NCBI RefSeq assembly: GCF_009766105.1 | Contig: NZ_LMUH01000005.1 | Span: 540,162-588,827 of the forward strand | Length of the DNA: 48,666 nt | Source of the DNA: Granulicella sp. S156 | GTDB taxonomy: Bacteria > Acidobacteriota > Terriglobia > Terriglobales > Acidobacteriaceae | Direction: 5' to 3' | Shown: one piece after another, positions 1 through 8,679 of the stretch | Layout: every line of letters begins with the position of its first letter | Position numbering within the stretch: position 1 is the first letter of the stretch | Program-made: the position numbers and the translations under genes | The notes under the pieces: generated by a model | The model's input: the letters and a program-made list of their open reading frames with translations, nothing else | The model's database searches: none | Told to the model about the DNA's origin: nothing

Positions 1-699
1 GGCCGGAGGCGGGGGGCCATAGAACACGAACGCCGCGTTCAGGTCTTTGCGATGGGTGGCAAATAGAAAGGTCTTGCCGCCGCCCCAGCAAAATCCCGCG
101 ACATACAATTTGCCGTTCGCCGAGGGCAGCTTCTTGCCGTAGTCCGCGGCGGCATCGAGGTCTCCCGTGACGACACTGGCATCCAGTGACGATACTGCTT
201 TTACAACGGCATCCTGGTTGGGAAACGCCGCCGTGCCGCCGGGCGACATTGCCATATAGGCCGCGCCGGTTGTTGGCGCGGACATGTTCATGTGCGCGTG
301 GTCTTCCGGCGTCGCCGTGCTGTTCGTGTCTGCGGCCTTTGGTTTCGTTGCGTCGCCTGGCAGCCCCGTCATCGGCGGCCCAAAGCCGCTTAGCAGATCT
401 GGTTCGACCACGATGTAGCCGGCACCCGCGAGTTCATCGGCCATCTCTTTGGCCCAGTCGCTCTGGCCGAAGATCTCGTGGATCAGCACTACCACCGGGG
501 CTTTGTCTTTGACCTCGGGGTATACGACGAACGCCTGCAGCGCGCGTCCACTCGGCTCTTTGATGGTGATGTACTCACCGTGCCGTGGGCTTTTGGAGAG
601 CATCTGTTTGGCCCAGTCCTGGGCCACGCACGGAATAAGACATGTGCCCAACAGAGCGGCCGTTACAACAGCAGAGAAGGAGCGAAGGAGTCGTGTCAT
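1..699 (-). CDS. Dienelactone hydrolase family protein, secreted (3' end outside window)
   Basis: Alpha/beta-hydrolase of the dienelactone hydrolase family, likely cleaving an ester or lactone outside the cytoplasm. The 233 codons in the window begin with a Sec signal (residues 1-26, ending CVAQ). The family glutamate lies in VLIHEIFG (E75) and the nucleophile elbow is GFCWGG (C204), the cysteine typical of the family. The catalytic Asp and His would lie in the part cut off at base 1. Residues about 110-160 form a Pro/Thr/Ala/Met-rich insertion between the strands that is longer than in classical ClcD proteins. The ATG at 699 is chosen because the signal peptide starts there. Substrate unknown. 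Confidence 0.88.
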   Translation of the reverse strand, partial: MTRLLRSFSAVVTAALLGTCLIPCVAQDWAKQMLSKSPRHGEYITIKEPSGRALQAFVVYPEVKDKAPVVVLIHEIFGQSDWAKEMADELAGAGYIVVEPDLLSGFGPPMTGLPGDATKPKAADTNSTATPEDHAHMNMSAPTTGAAYMAMSPGGTAAFPNQDAVVKAVSSLDASVVTGDLDAAADYGKKLPSANGKLYVAGFCWGGGKTFLFATHRKDLNAAFVFYGPPPPA

Positions 700-771
700 G
701 CCAGCGAGTCTACTTGGCAAGTGCTTGCGGCTGCAATGCCGGGGCTGCATGCTGCGGGCGTTGCAAAAGCT

Positions 772-882
772 TTGACGCAACGAGCGCGGCGGTCCGCAAA
801 GGAACGCGACGGCATTTGTGTTTGGGAAAATGCTTCCCTAAGCACTACAGCCGTCGCGTATCGTAGCGAAACGTTGCGTCAA
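772..882. repeat. Nested inverted repeat, about 111 bp, long hairpin
   Basis: Three concentric inverted repeats are visible. The outer arms TTGACGCAACG (772-782) and CGTTGCGTCAA (872-882) match perfectly over 11 bp. The middle arms CGCGACGGC (805-813) and GCCGTCGCG (850-858) match over 9 bp. The inner arms GGGAA (824-828) and TTCCC (834-838) close a 5-nt loop and are extended by GTGTTT/AAGCAC pairing with one bulge. The element lies in the 239-bp gap upstream of the dienelactone hydrolase gene. It could be a small palindromic mobile element (MITE/REP-like) or a structured RNA. No clear target-site duplication is seen at its ends. Confidence 0.65.
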
Positions 883-938
883 GATTCTTGTGGCACACCG
901 CAGCAGAACGATGGCAGAACATGTCTTTGCAAGATCAG

Positions 939-1379
939 CTAGATCTGATAGCCGGACTGCTGTGCCGCGAAGTTTCCGATGACCGGTAGTTTGAACGCGC
1001 TACCCTGCGAAGCCTTGACGATGCAGAGGATCCAGGTCACCAGCAGAGCCAGAGAGCCGAGACCAAAGACGAGCCATCCCAGGATGGGAATGATGCCGAT
1101 CACACCCAGGCAGAACCAGACAACGACTAACCCAATGCACTGGAAGGCATGGAACTTGATAAAGGGCTTCTGATTGTACGGCGCCATGACCAGGAAGATG
1201 ATCGCCGGAATGATGGTGACATATGCCAGCGCGCCGGCAGCGTTATCACTCAGCCCTTCCCCCGAAGCCTGCGCCGGAGGAGGATATTGTGACGGTGGCG
1301 GCGGGTAGCTGGGGTTGGGGGTGCCCCAGGATGGGTCTGTGCCGGGCTGCTGTGGCTGGCCGTTCGGTGTCTCGTCCAT
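939..1379 (-). CDS. DUF4870 (Tic20-like) small membrane protein
   Basis: A 146-residue protein with a Pro/Gln/Tyr-rich N-terminal tail of about 45 residues. A DUF4870-type membrane domain with three or four hydrophobic segments follows. The phrase KPFIKFHAFQ between the first two segments is typical of the family, whose role is unknown. The ATG at 1379 is preferred over the one at 1385 because an AGGAG lies 7 nt upstream of 1379 but only 1 nt from 1385. It sits alone downstream of an AIM24-type gene on the same strand, with a 136-bp gap holding nothing I recognise. Confidence 0.85.
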   Translation of the reverse strand: MDETPNGQPQQPGTDPSWGTPNPSYPPPPSQYPPPAQASGEGLSDNAAGALAYVTIIPAIIFLVMAPYNQKPFIKFHAFQCIGLVVVWFCLGVIGIIPILGWLVFGLGSLALLVTWILCIVKASQGSAFKLPVIGNFAAQQSGYQI

Positions 1380-1521
1380 GAACATTCTCCTCTGTAAGTT
1401 GCGCTAAATCTGTTTGCGAAGTAGGAGAGATTTGTACCACAATCAATTCTCAAAATTCGCGGTAATTCAGAACAATTCACAAATTCGAACAATTTTTCAG
1501 CCGAGCCCGAACGGCCCGCTT

Positions 1522-2277
1522 TTATCGGTCCAGCAGAGATCCAACGATTCCGCCAACAACTCCTGCAGTGCCCACGCGTTGGGAGCTGCCTTCGCTGGAG
1601 AGATAGGGTTGCAGGGCGTGGGCCATGTTGGCGAGTGGAAGAGTCTGCAGCCAGATGCGTCCCGGTCCGGTGAGTGCTGCGAGGAAGATGCCATCGCCCC
1701 CGAAGAACATGTTGCGAATGCCCTGGATGCGCGTGATTTGGAAGCTCACCGATGCCTGAAACGCACCGACGTGGCCCGGATGTACGCGCAGCGTCTCGCC
1801 GGGTTGCAGGTCGCGTATGACGACTTCGCCGCTCAACTCCAGCCAAGCTGTGCCATAACCCGAAACCTTCTGCAGCAGGAATCCGTCGCCGCCAAAGATA
1901 CCCGCGCCCAGCGACTGTTGAAAGCCGACACCTAGCTGAATCTGCGGCGTAGCGCATAGAAACCCATGCCGATGGATCATGAACTCGTGCCCGGGGCCGA
2001 CCTCGATGGGTACGATGTGCCCAGGGATCTTGGTTGCGAAGGCGACCTCGCCAGGATAGCCCTGCGCGGTGTACTCGGTCATGAACAGCGACCCGCCACC
2101 GGCCATGCGTTTGATTGCGCCGAAGAACCCGCCACCGCCCGCCATCTGCGTGTGCGTCGTCATCGCGATGGTCGCGGTCATCCAGCTCAGCTCGCCGGCT
2201 TCGGAGATAAGTGCCTCGCCTGGCTGCAGCAATGCCTCCAGCACTGGCATCGTGGTTCCTACAATTCTGCTTTGCAT
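1522..2277 (-). CDS. AIM24 / TIGR00266 family protein
   Basis: 251 residues matching the AIM24 (TIGR00266) family of all-beta proteins. It is rich in short Gly-containing repeats such as GGGGFFGAIKRM and GIFGGDGFLLQKVSG, with a Gly-rich C-terminal tail (VGGIVGSLLDR). The bacterial function is not established; the mitochondrial relative AIM24 is needed for inner-membrane organisation. There is no signal peptide, so it is probably cytoplasmic or membrane-peripheral. An AAGGA lies 7 nt before the ATG, and a 16-bp palindrome sits at 2307-2322 just upstream. Confidence 0.88.
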   Translation of the reverse strand: MQSRIVGTTMPVLEALLQPGEALISEAGELSWMTATIAMTTHTQMAGGGGFFGAIKRMAGGGSLFMTEYTAQGYPGEVAFATKIPGHIVPIEVGPGHEFMIHRHGFLCATPQIQLGVGFQQSLGAGIFGGDGFLLQKVSGYGTAWLELSGEVVIRDLQPGETLRVHPGHVGAFQASVSFQITRIQGIRNMFFGGDGIFLAALTGPGRIWLQTLPLANMAHALQPYLSSEGSSQRVGTAGVVGGIVGSLLDR

Positions 2278-2306
2278 CTACGAATCCTTCCTTGCGACTG
2301 ATTTTG

Positions 2307-2322
2307 GATGTTGCACAACATC
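2307..2322. promoter_or_regulatory. Palindrome upstream of the AIM24 gene (candidate operator)
   Basis: GATGTTG-CA-CAACATC is a perfect 7-bp inverted repeat around a 2-bp centre. It lies about 30 bp upstream of the AIM24-family start codon, a position that suits a repressor site overlapping the promoter or leader. The binding protein is unknown. Confidence 0.35.
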
Positions 2323-2476
2323 GTACACTTGTGGCGCTTGCAAAAAAACGGGCTTGAGTTCTTTCTTAGCTGGTCCTACTTCCAGGGCTAAGTCCACGAA
2401 TAGTAGTGTGAGGTATGGGTGGGATCGAAAAGAGCTACTTCACACGATTTGTGGAATTACCCCAAATCCGCCGACG

Positions 2477-4201
2477 CTATGGATAGTTTGTAACCTTAGG
2501 TGTTACTCGCGGGTCTGTCGCTGTTGCTCCGCCGGTTTTGTTGATGACGTTGCTGATCTCGCCCAGCTTGCCTAGAGCTACCGTAATCATGTGGTGAAAT
2601 CGTACGCCGGGCTTCTCCGGCACCTCAATCGCGTGGCTCAATGTGACAGAGGGCTTTGTAAAGACGCTATAGATGCCGAGCCCCCACGCTTCATGCGCCG
2701 TCACGTTATCGGCAACCTTGTAGGAAGCCCACCCATTTACGCCTGGCGCGCTCGTATAGCTTGTCTGATTCGGCGGATCGTACGGAATCTCCGACTGATA
2801 GAAGTAGGTCCGTCCACGATTCCCATTCCACAGCACCTGGTACTCCTGGTGGTGTTCCACGAACAGTCCGTATACGGTCACATCGTTGCCATTCACGATG
2901 AGGCCGTTCGCGCTGAGATTCTTGTCCCAACCGACGCCTGTGCCGTGATCCGCGCGCCATATCCATGTGTGGTCGACGATAGTGTCGTTGCTGTTGATCG
3001 TGAGGTTGCTGTCTGTACGTCCCACCGCTGCGCCGCCCACACGAAAGAACACATCATGCAGCGAGATCGGGTTGTTACGGTGTCTCGTCTTGCTGCCTGC
3101 CGGTCCCACCTCCAGAAGAACAGGAGACTTTGTGGCTCCCGCATCGAAGAGCAGCCCCGCGATGATGATGCCGTCGGCATCCGCAGTCGTCATCGCCGCA
3201 TTGCCTTGTGTTGGCCGGAGTGTTGCGAATCCCAGCCCCATCACCACGGTATCCGCCCGCGTTACGTGCAGAGCCTCGCTCAACTCGTAAATACCCGGCG
3301 TCAGCAATAGATGTTTGCCCTTCGCTAGTTGGGCATTGATGGTGGCTGCGGTATCGCGGTCTGCACGCGCGATATAAAACTCGTTCAGCGGAATCGTCTT
3401 TCCCGGCGTTACACCTGCGCGCCATGTGATGCCTTCACTGTTCCTGCGCAGCTGCGGCACGCGCACACTGTAGTTGCCCTTCGCATCCACCTGAAGAAAT
3501 GGCTTCTCTCGAACCACCGGCGTCTGCGCGATCTTTGTAAACGGAGGCTTGGGCCATTCTCCCTCCGGAGCCCCGACCAGGCCGACGAACACCATGTTCC
3601 AGTTCGATCCGGTCCACTTCTGCCACTCGCTATTCCGTGCAATCCACTGTTGTTGTGGTCCGGCGTTCACGGTGCCGTCGATCAGGTCATCGGACATCCA
3701 CCCACCACTGGCCCAGCCGCCATTCTTATGCAGCACCATGTCGCCGTGGATGTGCATTCGCCGGAAGGGGGCAGCCTGAGATACAGCCCAGCGCATGGTG
3801 CCGCCAGCCGGAGTCACGCTAAAACCTTCGGCTGTTCGCCAGAATGTTACCGTCGCGTTGGTCCCGCGTACGGGCTCGGCATGCACATCGCCTGCAATCC
3901 GGACATCGTCGGGCGACGCTCCCAACCCGATCGCCTCGGTATAAAACCCAATGGGTACGTCTACCTTGTATTCGCCAGGCAGGAAGAGAAGGGCATTGCG
4001 CTCCGGACCGAACTCATTCCTCTGCTGCACGGCGTACACCTTATCGATCTGCGCCTGAATATCCTTTGGCAGCATGGATGGGCTGAACACCTGGACGTTC
4101 GGCCCGAAATCGGGCGTCGGCTGCTGTGCGATCACCGACACACTGACCCCTGCGAACATCCCCAGAAGGAGCCCGACTCCAGTCAATTTACTCATGGTCA
4201 T
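2477..4201 (-). CDS. Secreted right-handed beta-helix protein
   Basis: A 574-residue exported protein with a Sec signal (residues 1-25, ending SVIAQ). The remainder resembles a family of secreted pectate-lyase-like beta-helix proteins that databases often carry under uninformative names. Its markers are AVSQAAPFRRMHIHG, MNVFVGLVGAPEG-like text (NMVFVGLVGAPEGEWP), LLLTPGIYEL, HTWIWRADHGTGVGW and IPYDPPNQTSY. Aspartates and histidines in the WRADHG segment may be active-site residues, but no reaction is known. I infer a polysaccharide-binding or -cleaving role. The ATG at 4201 has AAGGG 6 nt upstream. It is transcribed divergently from pyrH. Confidence 0.78.
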   Translation of the reverse strand: MTMSKLTGVGLLLGMFAGVSVSVIAQQPTPDFGPNVQVFSPSMLPKDIQAQIDKVYAVQQRNEFGPERNALLFLPGEYKVDVPIGFYTEAIGLGASPDDVRIAGDVHAEPVRGTNATVTFWRTAEGFSVTPAGGTMRWAVSQAAPFRRMHIHGDMVLHKNGGWASGGWMSDDLIDGTVNAGPQQQWIARNSEWQKWTGSNWNMVFVGLVGAPEGEWPKPPFTKIAQTPVVREKPFLQVDAKGNYSVRVPQLRRNSEGITWRAGVTPGKTIPLNEFYIARADRDTAATINAQLAKGKHLLLTPGIYELSEALHVTRADTVVMGLGFATLRPTQGNAAMTTADADGIIIAGLLFDAGATKSPVLLEVGPAGSKTRHRNNPISLHDVFFRVGGAAVGRTDSNLTINSNDTIVDHTWIWRADHGTGVGWDKNLSANGLIVNGNDVTVYGLFVEHHQEYQVLWNGNRGRTYFYQSEIPYDPPNQTSYTSAPGVNGWASYKVADNVTAHEAWGLGIYSVFTKPSVTLSHAIEVPEKPGVRFHHMITVALGKLGEISNVINKTGGATATDPRVTPKVTNYP

Positions 4202-4214
4202 AAATTACCCTTCG

Positions 4215-4236
4215 CGCCTACTATATCTCGTAGGCG
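4215..4236. promoter_or_regulatory. Inverted repeat in the beta-helix/pyrH divergent promoter region
   Basis: CGCCTAC (4215-4221) and GTAGGCG (4230-4236) are perfect 7-bp arms around TATATCTC. The site lies in the 81-bp gap between two divergent genes. It may be an operator or a 5' leader hairpin of pyrH. Confidence 0.35.
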
Positions 4237-4282
4237 ATGGGCTCTTGCGACCGCGTCAACATGCGATACTGACCAATAGCAT

Positions 4283-4987
4283 ATGTATAAACGTATCCTC
4301 CTCAAGCTCTCCGGAGAAGCCCTGGCCGCAGGCCGTGGTTTCGGCGTCGACGCTGTCTTTGTAAACGCGATTGCCAATGAGATCGCCGAGGTCGCCCGCA
4401 CTGGCTGTCAGATTGCCATTGTCGTGGGCGGCGGTAACTTCTTCCGCGGTGTTGCCGAGCAGGCCGTGCACATGGATCGCGTCGCCGCGGACCACATGGG
4501 CATGTTGTCTACGGTCATCAATGCGATTGCCTTGCAGGACGCTATCGAAAAGACCGGCCTCTTCTGTCGTGTGATGAGCGCGATTGCGATGCACCAGGTC
4601 GCAGAGCCTTACATTCGTCGCCGCGCGATTCGGCATCTGGAGAAGGGCCGTATCATCATCTTCGCCGCAGGTACCGGCAATCCCTACTTTTCGACGGACA
4701 CCGCGGCCAGCCTGCGGGCGATGGAGATCGGTGCCGAGGTTCTGCTCAAGGCCACCAGCGTTGACGGCATCTACACTGCCGATCCCAAGACGAATCCTGA
4801 TGCCGTTAAGTTCGAAGAGATCACCTACATGGACATCCTCAAACTTGGCCTCAAGGTCATGGATACGACGGCGGTGTCACTGTGCAAGGACAACAGCCTG
4901 CCGATGATCATCTTCAGCATGCGCGAGAAGGGCAATATCGCACGCGTGGTGCAGGGCGAAAAGCTGGGCTCGCTGGTGACTGCGTAG
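4283..4987 (+). CDS. pyrH: UMP kinase
   Basis: Phosphorylates UMP to UDP with ATP in pyrimidine nucleotide synthesis, as a cytoplasmic hexamer of the amino-acid-kinase fold. The 234-residue length is normal. Visible family motifs are KLSGEAL near the N-terminus, [10 protein letters not shown] (phosphate-binding loop), [32 protein letters not shown], and [14 protein letters not shown]. The ATG at 4283 begins the conserved [12 protein letters not shown]. In most bacteria pyrH sits with rpsB, tsf and frr. Here it stands alone between a divergent secreted protein and a convergent nucleoside-hydrolase-like gene, whose stop lies 5 bp away. Confidence 0.97.
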   Translation: MYKRILLKLSGEALAAGRGFGVDAVFVNAIANEIAEVARTGCQIAIVVGGGNFFRGVAEQAVHMDRVAADHMGMLSTVINAIALQDAIEKTGLFCRVMSAIAMHQVAEPYIRRRAIRHLEKGRIIIFAAGTGNPYFSTDTAASLRAMEIGAEVLLKATSVDGIYTADPKTNPDAVKFEEITYMDILKLGLKVMDTTAVSLCKDNSLPMIIFSMREKGNIARVVQGEKLGSLVTA

Positions 4988-4992
4988 AGCGG

Positions 4993-6024
4993 CTATTTTT
5001 TTACGCCAGTAGCTGCAGGTTCTTTCGCCAGAAAGCCCGTGTTGTGGGCGTATCCGTCGAATAGCGCAGAGAACGTTTCGTTCGATGCGGCGTTCGTCAG
5101 CACATAGTGTCCAGAGTCGGTTGTGGTGGACCACGTGTCCGCACCCGTGGCCGCATCTACTGTCAGTGTTCCCGGCGCGCTCTGTGTGAAGTAGGTTGTT
5201 CCCTCATAGGCCAGGCCTCGCGCCGCGAACAGTGCGGAGAGCATGTCCCACATCGGACGCTGGTCGGTTTCGGCAAGCTGCAGTGCGTAGCGTGTGGGAT
5301 TGACTGTGGGAGACGCTGTGGCTGGAGCTCCTGCCAGTATGTAAAGTCCATTCGCAAAGCCGTTCAGATAGACAGGCGGATAGCCGTTCTGTCGCGTCCA
5401 CTGTGCAAAGAGCTTGTGGAAGCCAGGCGCATCGCACTCGAAGTTCCATTCGGTGCCGGTTGGATATTTACCGCCCATTACGGAGAGCATCTTTACCTTC
5501 TGCTTAACTAGCTCCGCGCCGCTCAAAGGGCTGGTTGCATCGGCGGGGCTTGCGAGTAACTGATTGAGGCATGTCGCGAAGCCGGTCTCCACGATAGCTA
5601 CGCTATGCTTCGGCTGCTGTGCCAGTGCACTGCGATAGACTGCAACGCAGTTGGGGTAATGGGAGCGCGTGTCGCCGGGATCGAAGCGAGCTACTAGCTT
5701 TTCGGTCCACTTACTTTCGTTGCAGGCGTCCTTCTTGCAGAGTGCATTTGCGGGTTCGCTGCTCTGGTTGGCACCGATTGGTGTTTGCGGATGTCCGGCG
5801 TAGTTGGCGAAGAGTTTTAGTGTGGGAGCCGAAAGCGGATTGGCTGAGTTGGCGACCATCGCGAGAATTCTGATCTCGCCGCGATCGGCGAGTGCGTGCA
5901 GGATGGGCAACGTCGCCACGCAATCGACGTCCTGAGAACAATCGTCGTCGTAGATGAGCCGCTGCTGGGCCGAGGCCGAGGCATGGAACAGCAGGAGAAA
6001 ACAGAGGACGATCCAAACACGCAT
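4993..6024 (-). CDS. Secreted nucleoside-hydrolase-like protein
   Basis: 343 residues with a Sec signal (residues 1-20, ending ASAQ) and the overall fold signature of inosine-uridine preferring nucleoside hydrolases. The N-terminal metal motif reads YDDDCSQDVDC where the classical enzymes have DTDPGxDDA, so one of the calcium-binding aspartates is replaced by Val, with an Asp one residue later. Activity is therefore uncertain. Other family text includes MGGKYPTGTEWNFECDA and QRPMWDMLSALFA. The start at 6024 is chosen because GGAGA lies 6 nt upstream; the alternative ATG at 6030 overlaps that site. If active it would scavenge nucleosides in the periplasm. Confidence 0.8.
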   Translation of the reverse strand: MRVWIVLCFLLLFHASASAQQRLIYDDDCSQDVDCVATLPILHALADRGEIRILAMVANSANPLSAPTLKLFANYAGHPQTPIGANQSSEPANALCKKDACNESKWTEKLVARFDPGDTRSHYPNCVAVYRSALAQQPKHSVAIVETGFATCLNQLLASPADATSPLSGAELVKQKVKMLSVMGGKYPTGTEWNFECDAPGFHKLFAQWTRQNGYPPVYLNGFANGLYILAGAPATASPTVNPTRYALQLAETDQRPMWDMLSALFAARGLAYEGTTYFTQSAPGTLTVDAATGADTWSTTTDSGHYVLTNAASNETFSALFDGYAHNTGFLAKEPAATGVKK

Positions 6025-6195
6025 AGACATTCTCCGGGACGGTTTTACGGTAACACCAAGACTCTTAGTGTACGGAACCGTGAGCGGAAGTTGGAGCTTC
6101 TTCTGGAACGCGCTTCGCGCTATGCCTGCATAGTGTTCAGAGGTTAAATCAACCGACTACTATTTCATTCTTCGACGAACTAACGAGCCAGGACA

Positions 6196-7455
6196 CTAAC
6201 CTATCGCCACGGCTGCGCGTTCTTTTTGTGCTGCGCGTTTCTTCTTCCACCAAGCCCCAATCGCCACCTGTGCTGGATGCTCCACGAACTTTCTCGCGGC
6301 AAGGGCCAGCAGCACGACGAAGACATACGAGATCCATGGATCGAAGCGTTGTACGTGCAGACGCTCCGGTATGTGGTTCAGGTGCAGCAGAAGAAATACG
6401 TTGAAGTGCAACAGGTAGAGGCAGTAGGTCGAAGCGCCAATGGTTACCAGCGGTCGAATTGAAAATACTCGTGCCAGCGGGCTGGGGCCGGCGAGTCCGA
6501 GGATAATCGCACCGAAGATCGGTGTCAGCAGGCCGCCGTGGATCATGATGTAGGGCAGCCGTGTTACGAGGTGATAGGTCACAAACCATGCTGCCGTGAA
6601 GCCGCACAGGCCAAGAATCATGCGTCCGCGCACGCCTAGTTTTGCGGCCTCATGCAGACGTCCCAGCGTCAACCCTGCGAGGAAGGTGCAGACGTAGGGC
6701 AGCGGTGTGTACTTCAGCGTGTTGATCCAGAACCCATCGCTGTAGCGGTCGGCCATGTGTCCGAGGTGATCGGGATCGTGCAGGACATAGATCGAGTGCG
6801 GAATCAGTCCGATGACCCACAGCACAGCGAGCATGGCCAGCAGTTTGCCCCAGCTTCGCGGCCAGCGCAGGCGCATGAGCCAGGGGAATGCGATATAGAG
6901 CATCACCTCGCACGAGAGCGTCCACGTGACGGTGTTCCAGAACGTGGCCAGGCGCGGGAAGCAGCCCTGCAGCAACAGCGGTGTCAGGATCGCGCCCTCG
7001 TAGAACTGGGTGTGCGAACGAACGTGCCACTCTCCGATGAGCATGGGAATGGAGATGATGAGGGTTAACACGTAGACCGGGTACAGCCGCGAAAAACGCG
7101 CCATCCAAAAATCGACGGCGTTCAGCGGTGTGGGACGGTCCGCATAGTTGTAGGCGAGGATGAAGCCGGAGATCAAAAAGAAGAAGCTGACGAAGACATA
7201 GCCGATATCGATGAGCGGATACAGCGACAGCCAGGGGTGAGCCTCCCAGCGCAGGCCTGACGGCGTGAAGTGGAAGAGCAGGATCGTCAACGCCAGCAGC
7301 GTGCGGACGCCTGTGAGCGCTGGCAGCGCTGGCTTGCGCTCGCTGCGGACCTGAGCGGGTTGCAGGGCTGCAGCGGCTTCTCCCGTGGAGGTGGGAGCGG
7401 CTGGGAAGGTCGTTGGAGCGATCGGGGCCGGGGCTAGCTGATTCATGCAATGCAT
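6196..7455 (-). CDS. Acyltransferase 3 family membrane protein
   Basis: A 419-residue integral membrane acyltransferase of the OafA/YrhL type, with about ten hydrophobic segments. The segment FHFTPSGL near residue 60 carries the conserved His of the family, and the second membrane region has FFFLISGFILAYNYADR. Such proteins transfer acyl groups to sugars of lipopolysaccharide, peptidoglycan or secondary metabolites; the acceptor here cannot be predicted. An N-terminal Pro/Ala-rich cytoplasmic tail of about 40 residues precedes the first membrane span. Two ATGs (7455, 7446) are possible and neither has a strong ribosome binding site. The 3' neighbour is the nucleoside-hydrolase-like gene on the same strand, 171 bp away. 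Confidence 0.9.
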   Translation of the reverse strand: MHCMNQLAPAPIAPTTFPAAPTSTGEAAAALQPAQVRSERKPALPALTGVRTLLALTILLFHFTPSGLRWEAHPWLSLYPLIDIGYVFVSFFFLISGFILAYNYADRPTPLNAVDFWMARFSRLYPVYVLTLIISIPMLIGEWHVRSHTQFYEGAILTPLLLQGCFPRLATFWNTVTWTLSCEVMLYIAFPWLMRLRWPRSWGKLLAMLAVLWVIGLIPHSIYVLHDPDHLGHMADRYSDGFWINTLKYTPLPYVCTFLAGLTLGRLHEAAKLGVRGRMILGLCGFTAAWFVTYHLVTRLPYIMIHGGLLTPIFGAIILGLAGPSPLARVFSIRPLVTIGASTYCLYLLHFNVFLLLHLNHIPERLHVQRFDPWISYVFVVLLALAARKFVEHPAQVAIGAWWKKKRAAQKERAAVAIG

Positions 7456-7556
7456 CCCGCAGGATGTTGGGGGTACGCTTCTGTGTCAGGCAAAGTTTCT
7501 AGGGCGTGTGGCGCGGTTTCGGAGAGGCGCCGGTCGATTGGGGTGATTCGCACTCG

Positions 7557-8210
7557 CTACTTCACCTCGACGTGCTCAAAGCCGAGGCCTTCAAGCATGG
7601 CTGTTACGGTTGTCCGCGCGTTCTTCGACGCTGTGTCGAGAATGCCGTCGGAGAGTGCTGCTGTCTGCAACTGTTGCTGTGCCTTGGCGCGCGTCTGGCT
7701 TTCGAGGTTGGGGTCGGCTGGAACCAGCAGGCCTGTGTCGCGTGAATACACTCGCGTATGGGCGTTGTCGATGGTGGTAAGAAATACCTGCGAAGGCGGC
7801 AGCGTCAGCTTGATCGAACGCTCGCCGGTGCCTTCGGTAATCTGTACGTCCTCTGGTTTCATCTGGCTCAAGTCGACGCCTGCGATCGTTTGCCCTTGCA
7901 CGATCATCAGGATGCGGTCTCCTGCCAGCGCGTCGGGAAGAATCGGGTTTGACTTGTCTCCTTCCACTACCGTGTCCAGCGAATAGATGACGCTCTCCAG
8001 GCGGTTTAACCGCTGAATTCTTTCAATCACCATCGGAGCGGAGACGATGTTCAACGGCCTGCCGGTGATGAGGGACGCCAGCTTGCCGGGGAAGCCCTGC
8101 CGGGCATGATGGACGAACATCCCCAGTGCCACAGCGCCAAGTATGAGCGCCAGTACCAGGGCAGAAAAGATCCCGGGGCCGCGCCGGCCATAGTCGTACT
8201 GCGTCGTCAT
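7557..8210 (-). CDS. DUF4230 domain protein, membrane anchored
   Basis: 217 residues with one N-terminal membrane anchor (about residues 13-33). A DUF4230-type extracytoplasmic domain follows, with the typical phrases VIERIQRLNRLESVIYSL, GVDLSQMKPEDVQI and LPPSQVFLTTIDNAHTRVYSRDTGLL. The C-terminus (about 150-217) looks helical, rich in Ala and Gln. Function is unknown. The ATG at 8210 has GGGAGA 4 nt upstream. It may be cotranscribed with the acyltransferase gene 101 bp downstream. Confidence 0.85.
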   Translation of the reverse strand: MTTQYDYGRRGPGIFSALVLALILGAVALGMFVHHARQGFPGKLASLITGRPLNIVSAPMVIERIQRLNRLESVIYSLDTVVEGDKSNPILPDALAGDRILMIVQGQTIAGVDLSQMKPEDVQITEGTGERSIKLTLPPSQVFLTTIDNAHTRVYSRDTGLLVPADPNLESQTRAKAQQQLQTAALSDGILDTASKNARTTVTAMLEGLGFEHVEVK

Positions 8211-8679
8211 TCAGTCTCCCGAACTGTTGCTTTCATCATCGCAATAGTATCGTGTTGAATCGATTTTTCTGTTCGTCCTTTCCGATTTCCGTTCCGTACG
8301 ACTAATGGACGATATAAGTGAGATGCAGGTTCCAGCTGTCGGTGCACTTATTGCAGACTTCGCAATGGGTGTTTCACGCAATTTACCTCAGCGCCGTCAT
8401 TCTGAGAGTGGCATCTCGCGTTTTTGCGAGATGCTCAGGGGCCAGACTAAGGAGTCGATCCTGAAAAACCAACAAGGTCCCTATAAAACCTGATGAAAAG
8501 GGGTATTTGTTGATCTAGAATTTCCCCAAAGTCGTAGCAGAATGTGCTGGAAACTGGTAGAAAAACGATGCGGCCCAAGGGCGAACCAGATCAGCCACAG
8601 TGTGAGATGCAGGCAACGAGCACCATTGTTCACATCGGTGTCTCACACGCACTGGTGCCGAAGTTAGCTAGGTGTAGCC
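8211..8679. other. 469-bp intergenic region with two inverted repeats
   Basis: No convincing gene is seen here. It contains a short repeat-like hairpin at 8402-8438 and an 8-bp inverted repeat GTGTGAGA (8600-8607) / TCTCACAC (8641-8648), which lies 32 bp before the start of the next gene and could be a regulator site. Promoters for the divergent genes on either side must lie here, but I could not identify them with confidence. Confidence 0.5.
8402..8438. repeat. Short palindromic intergenic element
   Basis: GCATCTCGC (8411-8419) and GCGAGATGC (8426-8434) are perfect 9-bp arms around GTTTTT. They are bracketed by CTGAG (8402-8406) and CTCAG (8434-8438). The preceding CGTCATTCTGAG text resembles interspersed palindromic repeats of acidobacterial genomes. 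A single copy is seen in the window. Confidence 0.45.

Noticed and set aside
8305..8493. 62-residue open frame in the intergenic region
   Set aside because: It runs through the palindromic element at 8402-8438 and shows no ribosome binding site or protein-like pattern.
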